Source: Hyphomicrobiales bacterium (lineage in GTDB: Bacteria; Pseudomonadota; Alphaproteobacteria; Rhizobiales; Rhizobiaceae). Taken from it: 64,000 nt of DNA. The notes beneath the pieces were generated by a model. It was not told where the DNA came from and did not search any database. It was given only the letters and a program-made list of their open reading frames with translations. The position numbers were made by a program, and so were the translations under genes. The DNA is taken from assembly GCA_900472175.1 (NCBI GenBank), contig UCHD01000010.1, positions 1-64,000 on the forward strand. The letters run 5' to 3'. Each line of letters starts with the position of its first letter. Position 1 is the first letter of the stretch. Positions 25,824-35,359 of this stretch are shown here, piece by piece.

Positions 25824-27614
25824 CTATTTGGCCGGTTTCGGTTTCTTCGAGAACAATCCCTTCAGATTGTCGAACAGCTCTACCTTGGCACCCTGACGCT
25901 TCATGATGAAGGCCTGCTGCATGATCGACAGCGTGTTGTTCCAGGCCCAGTAGATGACCAGACCGGCCGGGAAGCTTGCCAGCATGAAGGTGAAGACCAG
26001 CGGCATCCAGGTGAACAGCATCGCCTGGGTCGGATCCGGCGGCGTCGGGTTCATGCGCATCTGCAGGAACATGGTGATACCCATGACCAACGGCCAGACG
26101 CCAATCACCAGCGCATGCGGTACGTCGTAGGGCAGGAGGCCGAACAGGTTGAACAGCGAGGTCGGATCCGGTGCGGAAAGGTCCTGAATCCAGCCGAAGA
26201 ACGGTGCATGGCGCATTTCGATGGTGACGTAGATCACCTTGTAGAGCGCGAAGAACACCGGAATCTGCAACAGGATCGGCCAGCAACCGGCGATCGGGTT
26301 GATCTTCTCTTCCTTGTAGAGGGCCATCATGCCCTGCTGCAGCGCCATGCGGTCGTCGCCGTGCTTCTTCTTCAGTTCCTCCATCTTCGGCTGAACCTTC
26401 TTCATGTTCGCCATCGATGCGTACTGCTTCGAGGCAAGCGGGAAGAACAGGCCCTTGACGACGATGGTGGTCAGAAGGATCGCGACACCGAAGTTGCCAA
26501 AATAACGGAAGAAGAAATCCATCAGTTTGAACATTGGCTTGGTGATGAAGTAGAACCAGCCCCAGTCGATCAGAAGGTCGAACTGCGGGATCGAGTAGGA
26601 CTTCTCGTAGCCGTCAACCAATGGAACCTGCTTGGCGCCTGCAAAAACGAGGGTCTTCAGGTCGGTGGACTGGCCGGGCGCGATGGTAACTGCATCCTGC
26701 TTGTAATCAGCCTGGAAGCGCGGGCGGCCGTCGGTGAAGTGCTCGTACTTGGATTCGTAGGCCAGTGTCTGCGGCGGCACGATGGCGGCTGCCCAGTACT
26801 TGTCGGTGATGCCGAGCCAGCCGGTCGTTGCCTTCTCGTGCTTGACCGGAACGTCGTTCTCCACCTTGCTGTAGGCGATTTCGTTCAGGCCGTGCTCGCC
26901 GATAACGCCGATAAAGCCTTCATGCAGAACGTAGACGCTCGGCGTGGTCGGCTTGTTGAAGCGGGTGACGCGGCCGTAGGTCGACAGCGACACCGGAACG
27001 CCGCTGCCATTGTTGATGGTATCGGCAACCTGGAACATGAAATGTTCGTCGATCGAGATCGTGCGGGTGAAAACCACGCCCTTCTCGTTGGTGTAGGTCA
27101 AGACGACAGGGGTTGCGGTCGTCAGCTTATCGCCGCTCTTGACTGTCCAGACGGTCGTCGGGCCAGGAACGGTGCCGGTCGCTTCGTTGCCGATATAGCC
27201 GAGCTCGGTAAAGTAGCCGTCTGGCGTGTCGGAGGGGCTGAACAGCGTGATCAGCGGGCTCTTGTCGTCGACGGTCTCGTGGTATTCCTTGAGCTTCAGG
27301 TCGTCGAAGCGTGCGCCGGTCAGGTTGATCGAACCAATCAGCGCCGCCGTGTCGATGGAAACACGGGCCGATTTGGCGATCGCCTGATCGCGGGTTTCAA
27401 CAGCGCCGGGGACGGCGCCCTGGGCCGGCTGGGCCTGGCCCGGGACGGCAGCAGGCGTACCAGCCGCCTGCGTCTGCTGGGTGAGCTTCTGATGGGCTTC
27501 CGCCGCAATCCGTTCTTTCTCTATCTTCGGGTTCACATAGAGAAATTGCCAGGCAATCAGAATGAGCACTGATAGCCCGATCGCCACGAAGTAGTTGCGG
27601 TTTTTTTCCATCAT
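25824..27614 (-). CDS. yidC: Membrane protein insertase YidC
   Basis: 596 residues, normal for the Gram-negative type. YidC inserts and folds proteins in the inner membrane, alone or with SecYEG. The first helix is [19 protein letters not shown], then a large periplasmic beta domain (about 90-340), then the conserved core with [20 protein letters not shown] (hydrophilic-groove Arg is not in that helix), [14 protein letters not shown] and [15 protein letters not shown]. The ATG at 27614 overlaps the rnpA stop (ATGA); a second ATG follows directly. Ends 20 bases before a bidirectional terminator. Confidence 0.97.
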   Translation of the reverse strand: MMEKNRNYFVAIGLSVLILIAWQFLYVNPKIEKERIAAEAHQKLTQQTQAAGTPAAVPGQAQPAQGAVPGAVETRDQAIAKSARVSIDTAALIGSINLTGARFDDLKLKEYHETVDDKSPLITLFSPSDTPDGYFTELGYIGNEATGTVPGPTTVWTVKSGDKLTTATPVVLTYTNEKGVVFTRTISIDEHFMFQVADTINNGSGVPVSLSTYGRVTRFNKPTTPSVYVLHEGFIGVIGEHGLNEIAYSKVENDVPVKHEKATTGWLGITDKYWAAAIVPPQTLAYESKYEHFTDGRPRFQADYKQDAVTIAPGQSTDLKTLVFAGAKQVPLVDGYEKSYSIPQFDLLIDWGWFYFITKPMFKLMDFFFRYFGNFGVAILLTTIVVKGLFFPLASKQYASMANMKKVQPKMEELKKKHGDDRMALQQGMMALYKEEKINPIAGCWPILLQIPVFFALYKVIYVTIEMRHAPFFGWIQDLSAPDPTSLFNLFGLLPYDVPHALVIGVWPLVMGITMFLQMRMNPTPPDPTQAMLFTWMPLVFTFMLASFPAGLVIYWAWNNTLSIMQQAFIMKRQGAKVELFDNLKGLFSKKPKPAK

Positions 27615-28000
27615 TCTTTCCTGGAGCCGGCCTGTTGAGGCCGTGAATATTTCTGCTTGCTTTCGATCCGCTCACAGAGGGTCTTTTCGATCCGCTTAAA
27701 GGGGGCGTTCAAAAGGTCGCGTCTGGCGACAATCACATAGTCATGTCCGGGCTTCATTGCAAATCCGGCGGAAAGCCGCACGGCCTCTTTCAGGCGCCGG
27801 CGCATCCGGTTGCGTTCGACGGCATTGCCGTGCTTCTTCGTGACGGTAAAACCGACACGCGGCCCGGTATCCGGTTCGCTGCGATCAAGAACTTCCAGAA
27901 GAAACAACGGACCCTTCCGCTGCTCTCCCTTGCGCACAGCAAGAAACTGCGGCCGGCTTTTCAGCCGCCCGGCAGTTGATTTAGGCTTGGGTGATGTCAT
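27611..28000 (-). CDS. rnpA: Ribonuclease P protein component
   Basis: 129 residues, basic. RnpA binds the RNase P RNA and helps process tRNA 5' ends. The signature RNxxRRRLKE is here as [15 protein letters not shown], preceded by [15 protein letters not shown], and the C-terminal part has [14 protein letters not shown] at 28000 has AAGGAG eight bases upstream; the open frame reaches 28084 but overlaps the rpmH leader side without a site. Classic rpmH-rnpA-yidC order, with translational coupling to yidC. Confidence 0.96.
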   Translation of the reverse strand: MTSPKPKSTAGRLKSRPQFLAVRKGEQRKGPLFLLEVLDRSEPDTGPRVGFTVTKKHGNAVERNRMRRRLKEAVRLSAGFAMKPGHDYVIVARRDLLNAPFKRIEKTLCERIESKQKYSRPQQAGSRKE

Positions 28001-28135
28001 TCGCCCGCGCTCCTTCTTGGAGCTGGAGCATCCATCGTCCCGAAAGACGGTTGAAGGATGCTCCGGCGCCGTGAAGCCGCGCATGCAGGTTTCGCGAAGG
28101 TAAGTGCGCGAAGACGCGGCACGCGCCAGACGGCC

Positions 28136-28273
28136 TTAAGCCGACAGACGCTTACGGCCACGTGCCCGGCGGGCAACGATAACCTTGCGGCCACCCTTGG
28201 TGGCGATACGTGCACGGAAGCCGTGACGGCGCTTGCGAACAAGCTTGGACGGTTGATAGGTACGCTTCGTCAT
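28136..28273 (-). CDS. rpmH: 50S ribosomal protein L34
   Basis: 45 residues, very basic, read directly from the codons: opening [20 protein letters not shown] and closing [11 protein letters not shown], the universal L34 pattern. It is a component of the large ribosomal subunit. First gene of the rpmH-rnpA-yidC group, about 115 bases downstream of a good promoter (28387-28416). The gap to rnpA is 135 bases. Confidence 0.98.
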   Translation of the reverse strand: MTKRTYQPSKLVRKRRHGFRARIATKGGRKVIVARRARGRKRLSA

Positions 28274-28691
28274 TTATTTTAATACCGCGGTGTGCGGCCC
28301 TTCTTGGGTTTGCTTCTTAGCAAGGGAGCGTTACGTTCCGGACACGGCATTGCACAGGGCAAGGGGACTTGTCCGGACGTGGGCGGCTTATAAGAGCAAA
28401 GGCCCGCGAAAGTCAATTGCCGGGGCTGAAAAGCTGGAATCGGCGCGGGTTTTCCCGTTTCGGCCGGGTAGCAGCCGTATGATGTATCTTTTGTCTAATT
28501 CAACTAACGATTGAAATTTAGTGTATAATAATGTAATTGAATAAACAAAGCCCTAAGGTCTGATCAGTAGAATTGTTGAGTTTCATAAGGGGCTTCATTA
28601 ACCATCGCCGCTCTAGTGTCGCGCCTGAGACAAGAACCCGTAAGCTGCGCCGTTCATGGCCTGCTGCCGGTCCCAGGGGAGTGACACGTAA
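28274..28691. other. Divergent promoter region between rpmH and chemoreceptor gene
   Basis: 418 bases without a supported gene. It holds the rpmH promoter (28387-28416, minus strand). From about 28487 to 28560 it is unusually AT-rich for the window and contains TTCAA-N7-TTGAA (28499-28515) and a TATAAT (28524-28529) facing the chemoreceptor gene, but without a well-placed -35. Confidence 0.6.
28387..28416 (-). promoter_or_regulatory. Promoter of rpmH-rnpA-yidC
   Basis: On the minus strand TTGACT (28416-28411) and TATAAG (28392-28387) are separated by 18 bases, a good housekeeping-sigma pair, giving a leader of about 105 bases before rpmH. Confidence 0.75.
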
Positions 28692-30701
28692 ATGAAAATT
28701 CGAGGCAAGATCTATCTCATCGTCGGCTTGATGAGCCTGATCGCACTGGCCGTGACCGGCATGGCGCTGACAGTGGTCACACAATATAATGCAAGACTCG
28801 TCCAGTTCGACAACGCCTCGGATCGCGCGCTGAACGGCGAACACCTCAACCGCCTGGTAACGGCCGTGGTCATGGAAGCGCGCGGTATCTACGCAGCGCC
28901 GACGGTGGAAAAATCGAAGCCCTTTGCTGAAGGCCTGGTGAAAAACCTCGACAAGATCGATGCCCTCCTTGCCGAGTGGAAGCCGCTCGTGCCTGCCGAG
29001 GAAATTGCCGCCTTCGATGCCGTCGTCAAGCGCGCCGCCGAATTCCGGGCGTTCCGCACGGAAACCGCCCGTCTGAGCCAGGAAGTCTCGCCGCAGGCCG
29101 CCAACGAACAGGGCAACAACGATCTCAATCGCGCCAACCGCAAGGCCTTCCAGGCGGAAATCGACGCCATCGTCGATACCGATCGCGCGGCACTGGATAC
29201 GATCCAGAACGAAGTCAACGCGATCGAAAGCCAGATGATCCTGATGGTGTTGCTGACCGCCGGCTTCGGTCTGATCATCGGCGCGGGTACCGCTTTCTAT
29301 ATCGGCACCAAGCAGCTCAGCCAGCCGATCCTGCAATTGACCGGCACGATGAAGCAGTTGGCTGATGGTGACCTGAATGCCAACGTACCCTTTGCCGGAC
29401 GCAAGGATGAAATCGGTGAAATGGCGGCTGCCGTCGAAGTCTTCAAGCGCAATGGCCTGGCCGTACGCGAATTGAATGCACAGGAAACCGTGCTGCGCGA
29501 AAAGAGCGCCGATCTGCAGTCGAGCATTGCCGTTGTGGTCACGGCCGCTGCTGCCGGCGACTTTACCCAGCGGATCAGCAAGGATTACGGCAATGCCGAT
29601 CTCAATCGCTTTGCCGCCAGCCTCAACGAGCTTGTCGATGGCGTCAATAGCGGTGTCAACGAGACCCGCCGCGTTATCGCCAGCCTTTCGGGTGGCGATC
29701 TGACGCAGAACATGCACGGTACGTTCCAGGGCGCCTTTGCCGAGTTGCAGCAGAACGTCAATGACACGCTGTCGACCCTGCAGAACACGCTGCGCGAAGT
29801 TCGCACCACGACGGACTCGATCAACGGCAATTCGTCGGAGCTGCGCTCCGCAGCCGACGACCTGTCGAAGCGCACCGAACAGCAGGCCGCAGCGCTCGAA
29901 GAGACCTCGGCTGCCCTCGAACAGATTACCGCGGCGGTCCGCAACTCCACCGACCGCGCCCAGGAAGCGACCGTCATGGTCACCGAGGCCAAGCAGAGTG
30001 CAGCCCAGTCCGGCGAAGTCGTGCGCAAGGCCGTCGATGCCATGGGCCGGATCGAGCAGGCCTCCAGCGAGATCGGCCAAATCACCAATGTGATCGATGA
30101 AATCGCCTTCCAGACCAATCTTCTGGCACTCAACGCCGGTGTCGAGGCTGCACGGGCAGGGGATGCCGGCAAGGGTTTTGCCGTCGTTGCCCAGGAGGTC
30201 CGCGAACTCGCCCAGCGTGCGGCAAGTGCGGCCAAGGACATCAAGGGTTTGATCGCCAAGTCCGGCTCGGAAGTCGCAACCGGCGTCAAGCTGGTGCAGG
30301 AAACGGGTGAGGTTCTCGGCAGGATCGAAACGCGGGTGTTGAGCATCAACGACCACATCCATTCGATCGCCACCGCCGCCCGCGAACAGTCGACTGGTCT
30401 TGGCGAAGTCAGCACCGCTGTCAACCAGATGGACCAGGTGACCCAGCAGAACGCTGCTATGGTCGAGGAAGCCAATGCCGCCACCCACAAGCTTTCGGCC
30501 GAAGCCGACAGCCTGGCGCGGCTGATCTCCCACTTCAAGCTGGACGACAGCGCGCCGTTGCGCGTCGTTGCCGCTCCGGTTCGCGAAAACACCCGGCCGG
30601 TGGCATCACCTGCCCGCAAGATGATGGGCACGGTCGCCCGTGCCTTCGGTGGCGGCTCGGCCAGTGCGGCAGTGTCGAAGGACAATTGGGAAGAATTCTG
30701 A
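28692..30701 (+). CDS. Methyl-accepting chemotaxis protein
   Basis: 669 residues. First membrane helix about 5-30 ([20 protein letters not shown]), a helical periplasmic sensor of about 150 residues, second helix about 178-202 ([18 protein letters not shown]). HAMP domain follows ([20 protein letters not shown]), then a second HAMP-like segment with [10 protein letters not shown] and [10 protein letters not shown]. The signalling domain has the invariant hairpin tip [20 protein letters not shown]. The last five residues are NWEEF, like the CheR/CheB docking pentapeptide NWETF of E. coli Tar and Tsr. Ligand unknown. GGGGAG lies upstream of the ATG; a strong terminator follows. Confidence 0.95.
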   Translation: MKIRGKIYLIVGLMSLIALAVTGMALTVVTQYNARLVQFDNASDRALNGEHLNRLVTAVVMEARGIYAAPTVEKSKPFAEGLVKNLDKIDALLAEWKPLVPAEEIAAFDAVVKRAAEFRAFRTETARLSQEVSPQAANEQGNNDLNRANRKAFQAEIDAIVDTDRAALDTIQNEVNAIESQMILMVLLTAGFGLIIGAGTAFYIGTKQLSQPILQLTGTMKQLADGDLNANVPFAGRKDEIGEMAAAVEVFKRNGLAVRELNAQETVLREKSADLQSSIAVVVTAAAAGDFTQRISKDYGNADLNRFAASLNELVDGVNSGVNETRRVIASLSGGDLTQNMHGTFQGAFAELQQNVNDTLSTLQNTLREVRTTTDSINGNSSELRSAADDLSKRTEQQAAALEETSAALEQITAAVRNSTDRAQEATVMVTEAKQSAAQSGEVVRKAVDAMGRIEQASSEIGQITNVIDEIAFQTNLLALNAGVEAARAGDAGKGFAVVAQEVRELAQRAASAAKDIKGLIAKSGSEVATGVKLVQETGEVLGRIETRVLSINDHIHSIATAAREQSTGLGEVSTAVNQMDQVTQQNAAMVEEANAATHKLSAEADSLARLISHFKLDDSAPLRVVAAPVRENTRPVASPARKMMGTVARAFGGGSASAAVSKDNWEEF

Positions 30702-30730
30702 TCTTTCGACGGTAATCGGACGTGAACAGC

Positions 30731-30766
30731 AATCCCGCGGCGAGCCGGTCTCGCCGCGGGATTTTG
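30731..30766 (+). terminator. Terminator after chemoreceptor gene
   Basis: AATCCCGCGGCGAG (30731-30744), a five-base loop and its exact complement (30750-30763), then TTTT overlapping the stem end: a 14-pair stem. Confidence 0.88.
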
Positions 30767-30844
30767 CATTCTGATCACGGCGACGTTGTTGAGCGCGATC
30801 ATTCGTTATTGGTTCGAGCGGCGCTTTCCTTCTAATGCTGGGCG

Positions 30845-31645
30845 ATGGAACACAATGATCACAAAAGGCCGCAGCCGGGCGTGACGGCGGGCGAGGGCCA
30901 GCCTGCGGGGCAGCCGCTGGTGCTGCGCCTCGCTCCGCTCTTCGTGCTGGCGGCAGGCCTTGCCCTTGCCTATGGGCTGGGATGGCACCGTTATCTGACG
31001 CTCGGCTGGCTGGCCGATCAGCGCGAGGTGCTGCTCGATATGGTGGCGCGTCATCCGGTGCGGGCGGTGGTGCTGTTTTTCGCGGTCTATGCTGCCATCG
31101 TGGCGCTGTCGGTTCCCGCGGCATCGGTGCTGACGATCTTTGCCGGCTTCCTGTTCGGTTGGCTGCCTGGCGGGATCATCGTGGTAATCGCCGCCACAGC
31201 CGGTTCCTGCCTGCTGTTTGCGGGTGCACGTACGGTGTTCGGCGATACGCTACGGCGGCGAGCGGGGCCGTTTCTCAACCGGTTTTCGGCCGGTTTCAGC
31301 CGCAATGCCTTCAGTTACCTGCTGATCCTGCGTCTGGCGCCGGTGTTTCCGTTCTTCGTGGTCAACATCGCCCCCGCTTTCTTTGCCATCAGCCTGCGGA
31401 CCTTTGCGCTGGCCACCGTGGTCGGCATCATTCCGGGCACATTCGTCTACACGTGGTTGGGCTGCGGCTTCGAGGAGGCCATCGGCGATGCAGCGGCCTA
31501 CGGCAGGCCCCTGCAACTGGGCGATTTCCTAACGCCAAAACTGACCGTTGCCTTCATGGCGCTCGCCGTCATTGCCGCCCTGCCGCTTCTGGTGCAATTT
31601 GCTCGCGAAAAACGGCAGGCGGCGGGTGATCGTGGACAAGACTGA
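30845..31645 (+). CDS. TVP38/TMEM64-family membrane protein
   Basis: 266 residues with about six hydrophobic helices. The core DedA/TVP38 motif is visible: VALSVPAASVLTIFAGFLFG, then AATAGSCLLFAGARTV, then the conserved FLNRFSAGFSRNAFSYLLIL and LRLAPVFPFFVVNIAPAF. Family members act in membrane lipid scrambling or transport and are poorly defined in bacteria. The gene overlaps the next one, a flavoprotein, by 14 bases. In other bacteria these two proteins are fused in one chain, so they probably work together at the membrane. Confidence 0.88.
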   Translation: MEHNDHKRPQPGVTAGEGQPAGQPLVLRLAPLFVLAAGLALAYGLGWHRYLTLGWLADQREVLLDMVARHPVRAVVLFFAVYAAIVALSVPAASVLTIFAGFLFGWLPGGIIVVIAATAGSCLLFAGARTVFGDTLRRRAGPFLNRFSAGFSRNAFSYLLILRLAPVFPFFVVNIAPAFFAISLRTFALATVVGIIPGTFVYTWLGCGFEEAIGDAAAYGRPLQLGDFLTPKLTVAFMALAVIAALPLLVQFAREKRQAAGDRGQD

Positions 31646-33074
31646 CGGCGTGGCAACGGTTCTTTCCCCCGATATCTGCATCATCGGCGCGGGCTCTGCG
31701 GGTCTTTCCGTTGCCGCAGGCGCGGCCGCCTTCGGCGTCCCCGTCGTGCTGATCGAGCGCGGGCAGATGGGCGGCGAGTGCCTGAACACTGGCTGCGTGC
31801 CGTCCAAGGCGCTGATCGCGGCGGCAAAGCACGCGCATGCGGTCCGCAAGGCAGCCGAGTTCGGGGTGATCGCCGGTGAGCCGCTGATCGATTTCGACAA
31901 GGTGCAGGCGCATGTCCGCTCGGTGATCGATGCCATCGCGCCGAATGATTCGGCCGAGCGGTTCACGGCCATGGGCGTGACGGTCATCAGGGCAGATGCG
32001 CGGTTCATCGACGGCGATGCCGTTATCGCCGGAGGCTATACTATCCGCGCGCGCCGTTTCGTTATCGCCACGGGAGCCGCGCCGCTCATTCCGCCGGTTC
32101 CCGGCCTTGCCGGTATCGATTACCTGACCAACGAAACGCTGTTCGACCTCAAGAGCCTTCCACAGCATCTCGTCATCATCGGTGCCGGAGCGGTCGGGAT
32201 GGAAATGGCGCAGGCGCACAGGCGGCTGGGGGCGAGGGTGACGGTCGTCGATACGGGCAGGGCGCTTGCCAAGGAGGACCCGGAACTGGCGGGCATCGTG
32301 CTCGAGCGGCTGCGGGACGAGGGCATCGAGATTGTCGAGCACAGCCGGGTTCTGTCGGCCGAAAAAACGGCAAATGGCGTTCGCCTGCACTGTGAAACGC
32401 CGGGTGGGCGGATTGCCATCGATGGCAGCGCCCTGCTGGTTGCGGCCGGGAAGACGGGCAATACTTTGGGACTGGGCCTCGAAGCCGCCGGCATTGCCGT
32501 TACGAAAGCCGGTATCGCCGTCGACGGCCGCCTGCGAACCACCAACCGCCGGGTCTATGCGATCGGCGACGCGGCAGGCGGGCTGCAATTCACCCATGCC
32601 GCCAATTATCACGCTTCGCTGGTACTGCGCGAAATCCTGTTCCGCCTGCCGGGCCGGGAAAACCGCGATATGGTTCCGCGTGCCACGTTCACCGATCCGG
32701 AGATCGCGTTCGCCGGGCTCAGTGAAGAGGAAGCCCGCGCCCGTTACGGCCAGGTGAACGTCCTTCGCTGGTCCTACGCGGACAATGACCGCGCCCAGGC
32801 GGAACGCAGGACTGCGGGCCTGATCAAGATCATTACCGGCAGGCGCGGGCGGATTGTCGGCGTTGGCATTGCCGGGGCCGGAGCGGCCGAGATGATCGCC
32901 ACCTGGTCGGTCATCATTGCCAATGGCCAGCGTCTCTCGCATGTGCGCAACGCCATCGTGCCCTATCCGGCCATGGCAGAGATTGGAAAACGCGCCGTCA
33001 TCGCCTATTATGCCCCCCTGACACGCACGCCGTTCGTCCGGGCCATCATCCGACTGCTCAGACGTTTCGGCTGA
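31632..33074 (+). CDS. Mercuric reductase-like FAD-dependent pyridine nucleotide-disulfide oxidoreductase
   Basis: About 480 residues. FAD motif CIIGAGSAGLSVAAGA near the N-terminus, the redox-active pair in GGECLNTGCVPSKALI, the NAD(P) motif VIIGAGAVGMEMAQA, the second FAD motif VYAIGDAAGGLQFTH, and a C-terminal dimerisation domain. It lacks an N-terminal heavy-metal domain and the C-terminal vicinal cysteines of true mercuric reductase MerA, so it probably does not reduce mercury. GTG at 31632 has GGCGG eight bases upstream; GTG at 31626 is an alternative. It overlaps the TVP38 gene and is followed after four bases by a histidine kinase. Confidence 0.88.
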   Translation: MDKTDGVATVLSPDICIIGAGSAGLSVAAGAAAFGVPVVLIERGQMGGECLNTGCVPSKALIAAAKHAHAVRKAAEFGVIAGEPLIDFDKVQAHVRSVIDAIAPNDSAERFTAMGVTVIRADARFIDGDAVIAGGYTIRARRFVIATGAAPLIPPVPGLAGIDYLTNETLFDLKSLPQHLVIIGAGAVGMEMAQAHRRLGARVTVVDTGRALAKEDPELAGIVLERLRDEGIEIVEHSRVLSAEKTANGVRLHCETPGGRIAIDGSALLVAAGKTGNTLGLGLEAAGIAVTKAGIAVDGRLRTTNRRVYAIGDAAGGLQFTHAANYHASLVLREILFRLPGRENRDMVPRATFTDPEIAFAGLSEEEARARYGQVNVLRWSYADNDRAQAERRTAGLIKIITGRRGRIVGVGIAGAGAAEMIATWSVIIANGQRLSHVRNAIVPYPAMAEIGKRAVIAYYAPLTRTPFVRAIIRLLRRFG

Positions 33075-33078
33075 GACG

Positions 33079-34575
33079 ATGGAATTCGACGGCATGACGG
33101 CAGAGACAACAGACACCACGGCCCTTGAGAGGCAGCCGGTCCGCGTTGGTTTTTTTCGCGGCCTTTCCGGCAGGCTTCTGTTTCTGACGGTCGTCTTCGT
33201 CATGCTTGCCGAAGTCCTGATCTTCGTGCCGTCCGTCGCCAATATGCGCATCCGCTGGATGGAAGACCGGCTGAATACGGCGGCGGCCGCCGGTGTCGTC
33301 GTCGACGGCCTGCAGGGTGTGCAGCTGCCGCGCCCGGTTCAGGAAGAAACCCTGATGGCGACCGGGACCAAGGCGATCGTGCTGCGGCGCAAGGACGAAT
33401 CGCGGCTGATCGCGGCGGTGGACATGCCGCCCGAAATTGACGCCCAGTACGACGTCGCCGCGATGACCCCGATCACCGCTATCCGCGACGCCTTCGACAC
33501 GCTGCTGTTCGGCGGCGACAAGGTGGTGCGGATCTATGGGCCGATCGGCGAAAGTGCTGCGATCATCGAAGTGGTGATGGAGGATGCCAGCCTGCGCAAG
33601 GCGATGCTGGTCTATTCGCGCAATGTCTTCTTCCTGTCGCTGGTCATCTCGCTGTTTACGGCAGCGCTGATCTTTCTCGCCATCAACCGCCTGATGATCG
33701 TGCCGATCCGCCGGATGACCACCAACATGCAGGAATTCGCGGCCGAACCGTCCAATCCCGCCCGCGTTCTGGAGCCGGCGGCAGGGCGTGACGAGCTTTC
33801 GATTGCCGGGCAGCACCTGTCGGCCATGCAGCAACAGCTGCAGAAGACGTTGAAACAGCAGAAGAACCTTGCCGATCTCGGGCTTGCCGTATCGAAGATC
33901 AATCACGACATGCGCAATATCCTCGCGTCGGCGCAGCTGATCTCCGACCGCCTCGCCGATGTCGACGATCCGATCGTCAAACGGTTCGCGCCGACGCTGC
34001 TGCGCACTATCGACCGGGCCGTCGGCTACACGACCGAGGTTCTGTCCTATGGCCGCACCACCGAGCCGGAGCCGCATCGCCGGTTCGTCAAGCTGCGGCC
34101 TCTGGTGAGCGATGTCGGCGAAATGCTGGCGATCGACCCGAATGCCGGCATCGAATTCGGTATCCAGATCCCGGAAGACCTGCAGGTGGATGCCGACAGC
34201 GAACAGCTGTTTCGCGTCGTCCACAATATCTGCCGAAACGCGGTGCAGGCGCTGATGAACGATCATGCCGATAACGGCATCGCCCGCACCATCAGCGTGT
34301 CGGCGATGCGCACCGGCAGCGTCGTCAGCATTTCCGTCGATGATACCGGCCCCGGCATGCCACCCAAGGCGCGCGAACACCTGTTTTCGGCCTTCAGGGG
34401 CTCCGCCCGCTCCGGCGGCACGGGTCTCGGTCTTGCAATCGCCCGTGAACTGGTGCTGGCCCATGGCGGCACCATCGCGCTGGTGGAAAAACCGACGCCG
34501 GGAACGCTGTTCAGGATCGAACTTCCCGACCGTCCCGTCCCGCTGGACGCTTTCCGCTCAAAAGCCCGTCACTGA
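33079..34575 (+). CDS. Membrane-bound sensor histidine kinase
   Basis: 498 residues. First helix about 30-52 (LLFLTVVFVMLAEVLIFV), a periplasmic loop of about 130 residues, second helix about 185-205 (VFFLSLVISLFTAALIFLAI), then a HAMP-like linker. The phosphoacceptor is His276 in KINHDMRNILASAQL. ATPase motifs follow: NICRNAVQAL, DDTGPGMPP and GGTGLGLAIARELV. Start at 33079 or an in-frame ATG at 33094. It lies four bases after the flavoprotein, implying one transcript (TVP38, flavoprotein, kinase). No response regulator is in the window. Confidence 0.9.
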   Translation: MEFDGMTAETTDTTALERQPVRVGFFRGLSGRLLFLTVVFVMLAEVLIFVPSVANMRIRWMEDRLNTAAAAGVVVDGLQGVQLPRPVQEETLMATGTKAIVLRRKDESRLIAAVDMPPEIDAQYDVAAMTPITAIRDAFDTLLFGGDKVVRIYGPIGESAAIIEVVMEDASLRKAMLVYSRNVFFLSLVISLFTAALIFLAINRLMIVPIRRMTTNMQEFAAEPSNPARVLEPAAGRDELSIAGQHLSAMQQQLQKTLKQQKNLADLGLAVSKINHDMRNILASAQLISDRLADVDDPIVKRFAPTLLRTIDRAVGYTTEVLSYGRTTEPEPHRRFVKLRPLVSDVGEMLAIDPNAGIEFGIQIPEDLQVDADSEQLFRVVHNICRNAVQALMNDHADNGIARTISVSAMRTGSVVSISVDDTGPGMPPKAREHLFSAFRGSARSGGTGLGLAIARELVLAHGGTIALVEKPTPGTLFRIELPDRPVPLDAFRSKARH

Positions 34576-34775
34576 CCGGTAATTTTTTTGAAGGCCTCTG
34601 CAACAGGCGTCAAACGCCGCTGTGGAAAGGCTTTGCGTGCGAAATCTATCCACAGTTTCAAAGGTATAAGCAGGAGATTTCATCAAAAATGAAAATTTCT
34701 GCCGAAATTCGCTTGCATTCCCCGGTGGGACGTTTTAGAGGATCGCCACGCAAGCGGTTGACGCCGCAGCAGGAA

Positions 34776-34852
34776 GCACCCGTAGCTCAGCTGGATAGAG
34801 CATCAGACTACGAATCTGAGGGTCGGACGTTCGAATCGTTCCGGGTGCACCA
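34776..34852 (+). tRNA. tRNA-Arg (anticodon ACG)
   Basis: A 77-base cloverleaf: acceptor GCACCCG pairs with CGGGTGC, discriminator A, encoded CCA. The anticodon stem is TCAGA/TCTGA with loop CTACGAA, giving ACG (read as ICG after deamination). D loop AGCTCAGCTGGATAGAGC and T arm with GTTCGAATC are standard. Confidence 0.97.
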
Positions 34853-34952
34853 TTTCTTTTCAATGACTTATCCTAATGACATGCTGGTTTTCGCCCAAGG
34901 GCAAAACGCCGCCGCAGCGTGTCGCCACGTCAGCGCGCCCTATAAATCTAGA

Positions 34953-35195
34953 TTATCTCTTCTTTCGCAGGGCCTCGATCAGTGTGCGGGTTTTTCCGGT
35001 GGCATAGACGATGTCTTCGCGGTCGAGATGCACGGTAATCTCGACGTCTTTCCAGCCGGCGCCGTTTTCGCGGGCAAAGATTACGGCTGCTTCCAGCGAC
35101 GGGAAGACTGAGGCCGCAGCGCCGGCAATCAAGAACTGTACCGTGCACTCTGCGTCCGAATAGTTGGTAAGTGCCTTGATGGGATCAAACGCCAT
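34953..35195 (-). CDS. Small conserved hypothetical protein
   Basis: 80 residues, opening MAFDPIKALTNYSDAECTVQ and ending in TLIEALRKKR. The composition is that of a soluble alpha/beta protein; I recognise it only as a rhizobial conserved hypothetical, with no domain I can name. ATG at 35195 has GGAGAA six bases upstream, and the frame upstream of it (to 35366) looks like shadow. It lies between the tRNA and an aldo/keto reductase and has a hairpin upstream. Confidence 0.6.
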   Translation of the reverse strand: MAFDPIKALTNYSDAECTVQFLIAGAAASVFPSLEAAVIFARENGAGWKDVEITVHLDREDIVYATGKTRTLIEALRKKR

Positions 35196-35325
35196 GGTGT
35201 TCTCCGGTGTCGTTGCTGACCGGGCGATCATACGTTCCGGCAGGGCCGCTATAGCCGGAAAAAACTGTTTCGTCTCTGGTGCGATTGCCAAAACCTGCTT
35301 GGGAGAACTCCAATCAGCACAAGCG

Positions 35326-35352
35326 TGCCGCGCCGGAAGGACCGGCGCGGCA
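35326..35352 (-). terminator. Hairpin after aldo/keto reductase
   Basis: TGCCGCGCCGG (35326-35336), loop AAGGA, CCGGCGCGGCA (35342-35352): a perfect 11-pair GC stem starting eight bases after the minus-strand stop at 35360. No T run. Confidence 0.65.
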
Positions 35353-35359
35353 TTGGCTT

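Noticed and set aside
26115-27572. 485-codon open frame antisense to yidC
   Set aside because: Shadow of yidC, composition of reversed codons, no motif.
28290-28514. 74-residue frame in the rpmH/chemoreceptor gap
   Set aside because: No ribosome site, no recognisable pattern, and it overlaps the rpmH promoter on the other strand.
27611-28691. Replication origin near rpmH-rnpA
   Set aside because: rpmH-rnpA lies beside dnaA/oriC in some bacteria, but no dnaA or cluster of DnaA boxes is present here.
28518-30533. 671-codon open frame antisense to the chemoreceptor
   Set aside because: It mirrors the chemoreceptor codons. GC-rich genes in this genome leave long open antisense frames, and the protein matches nothing I recognise.
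31632-33074. Mercuric reductase (merA) and a mercury-resistance operon
   Set aside because: No N-terminal metal domain, no C-terminal cysteine pair, and no merR, merT or merP nearby.
31569-33251. 560-codon antisense frame over the flavoprotein gene
   Set aside because: Shadow frame, no domain and no ribosome site.
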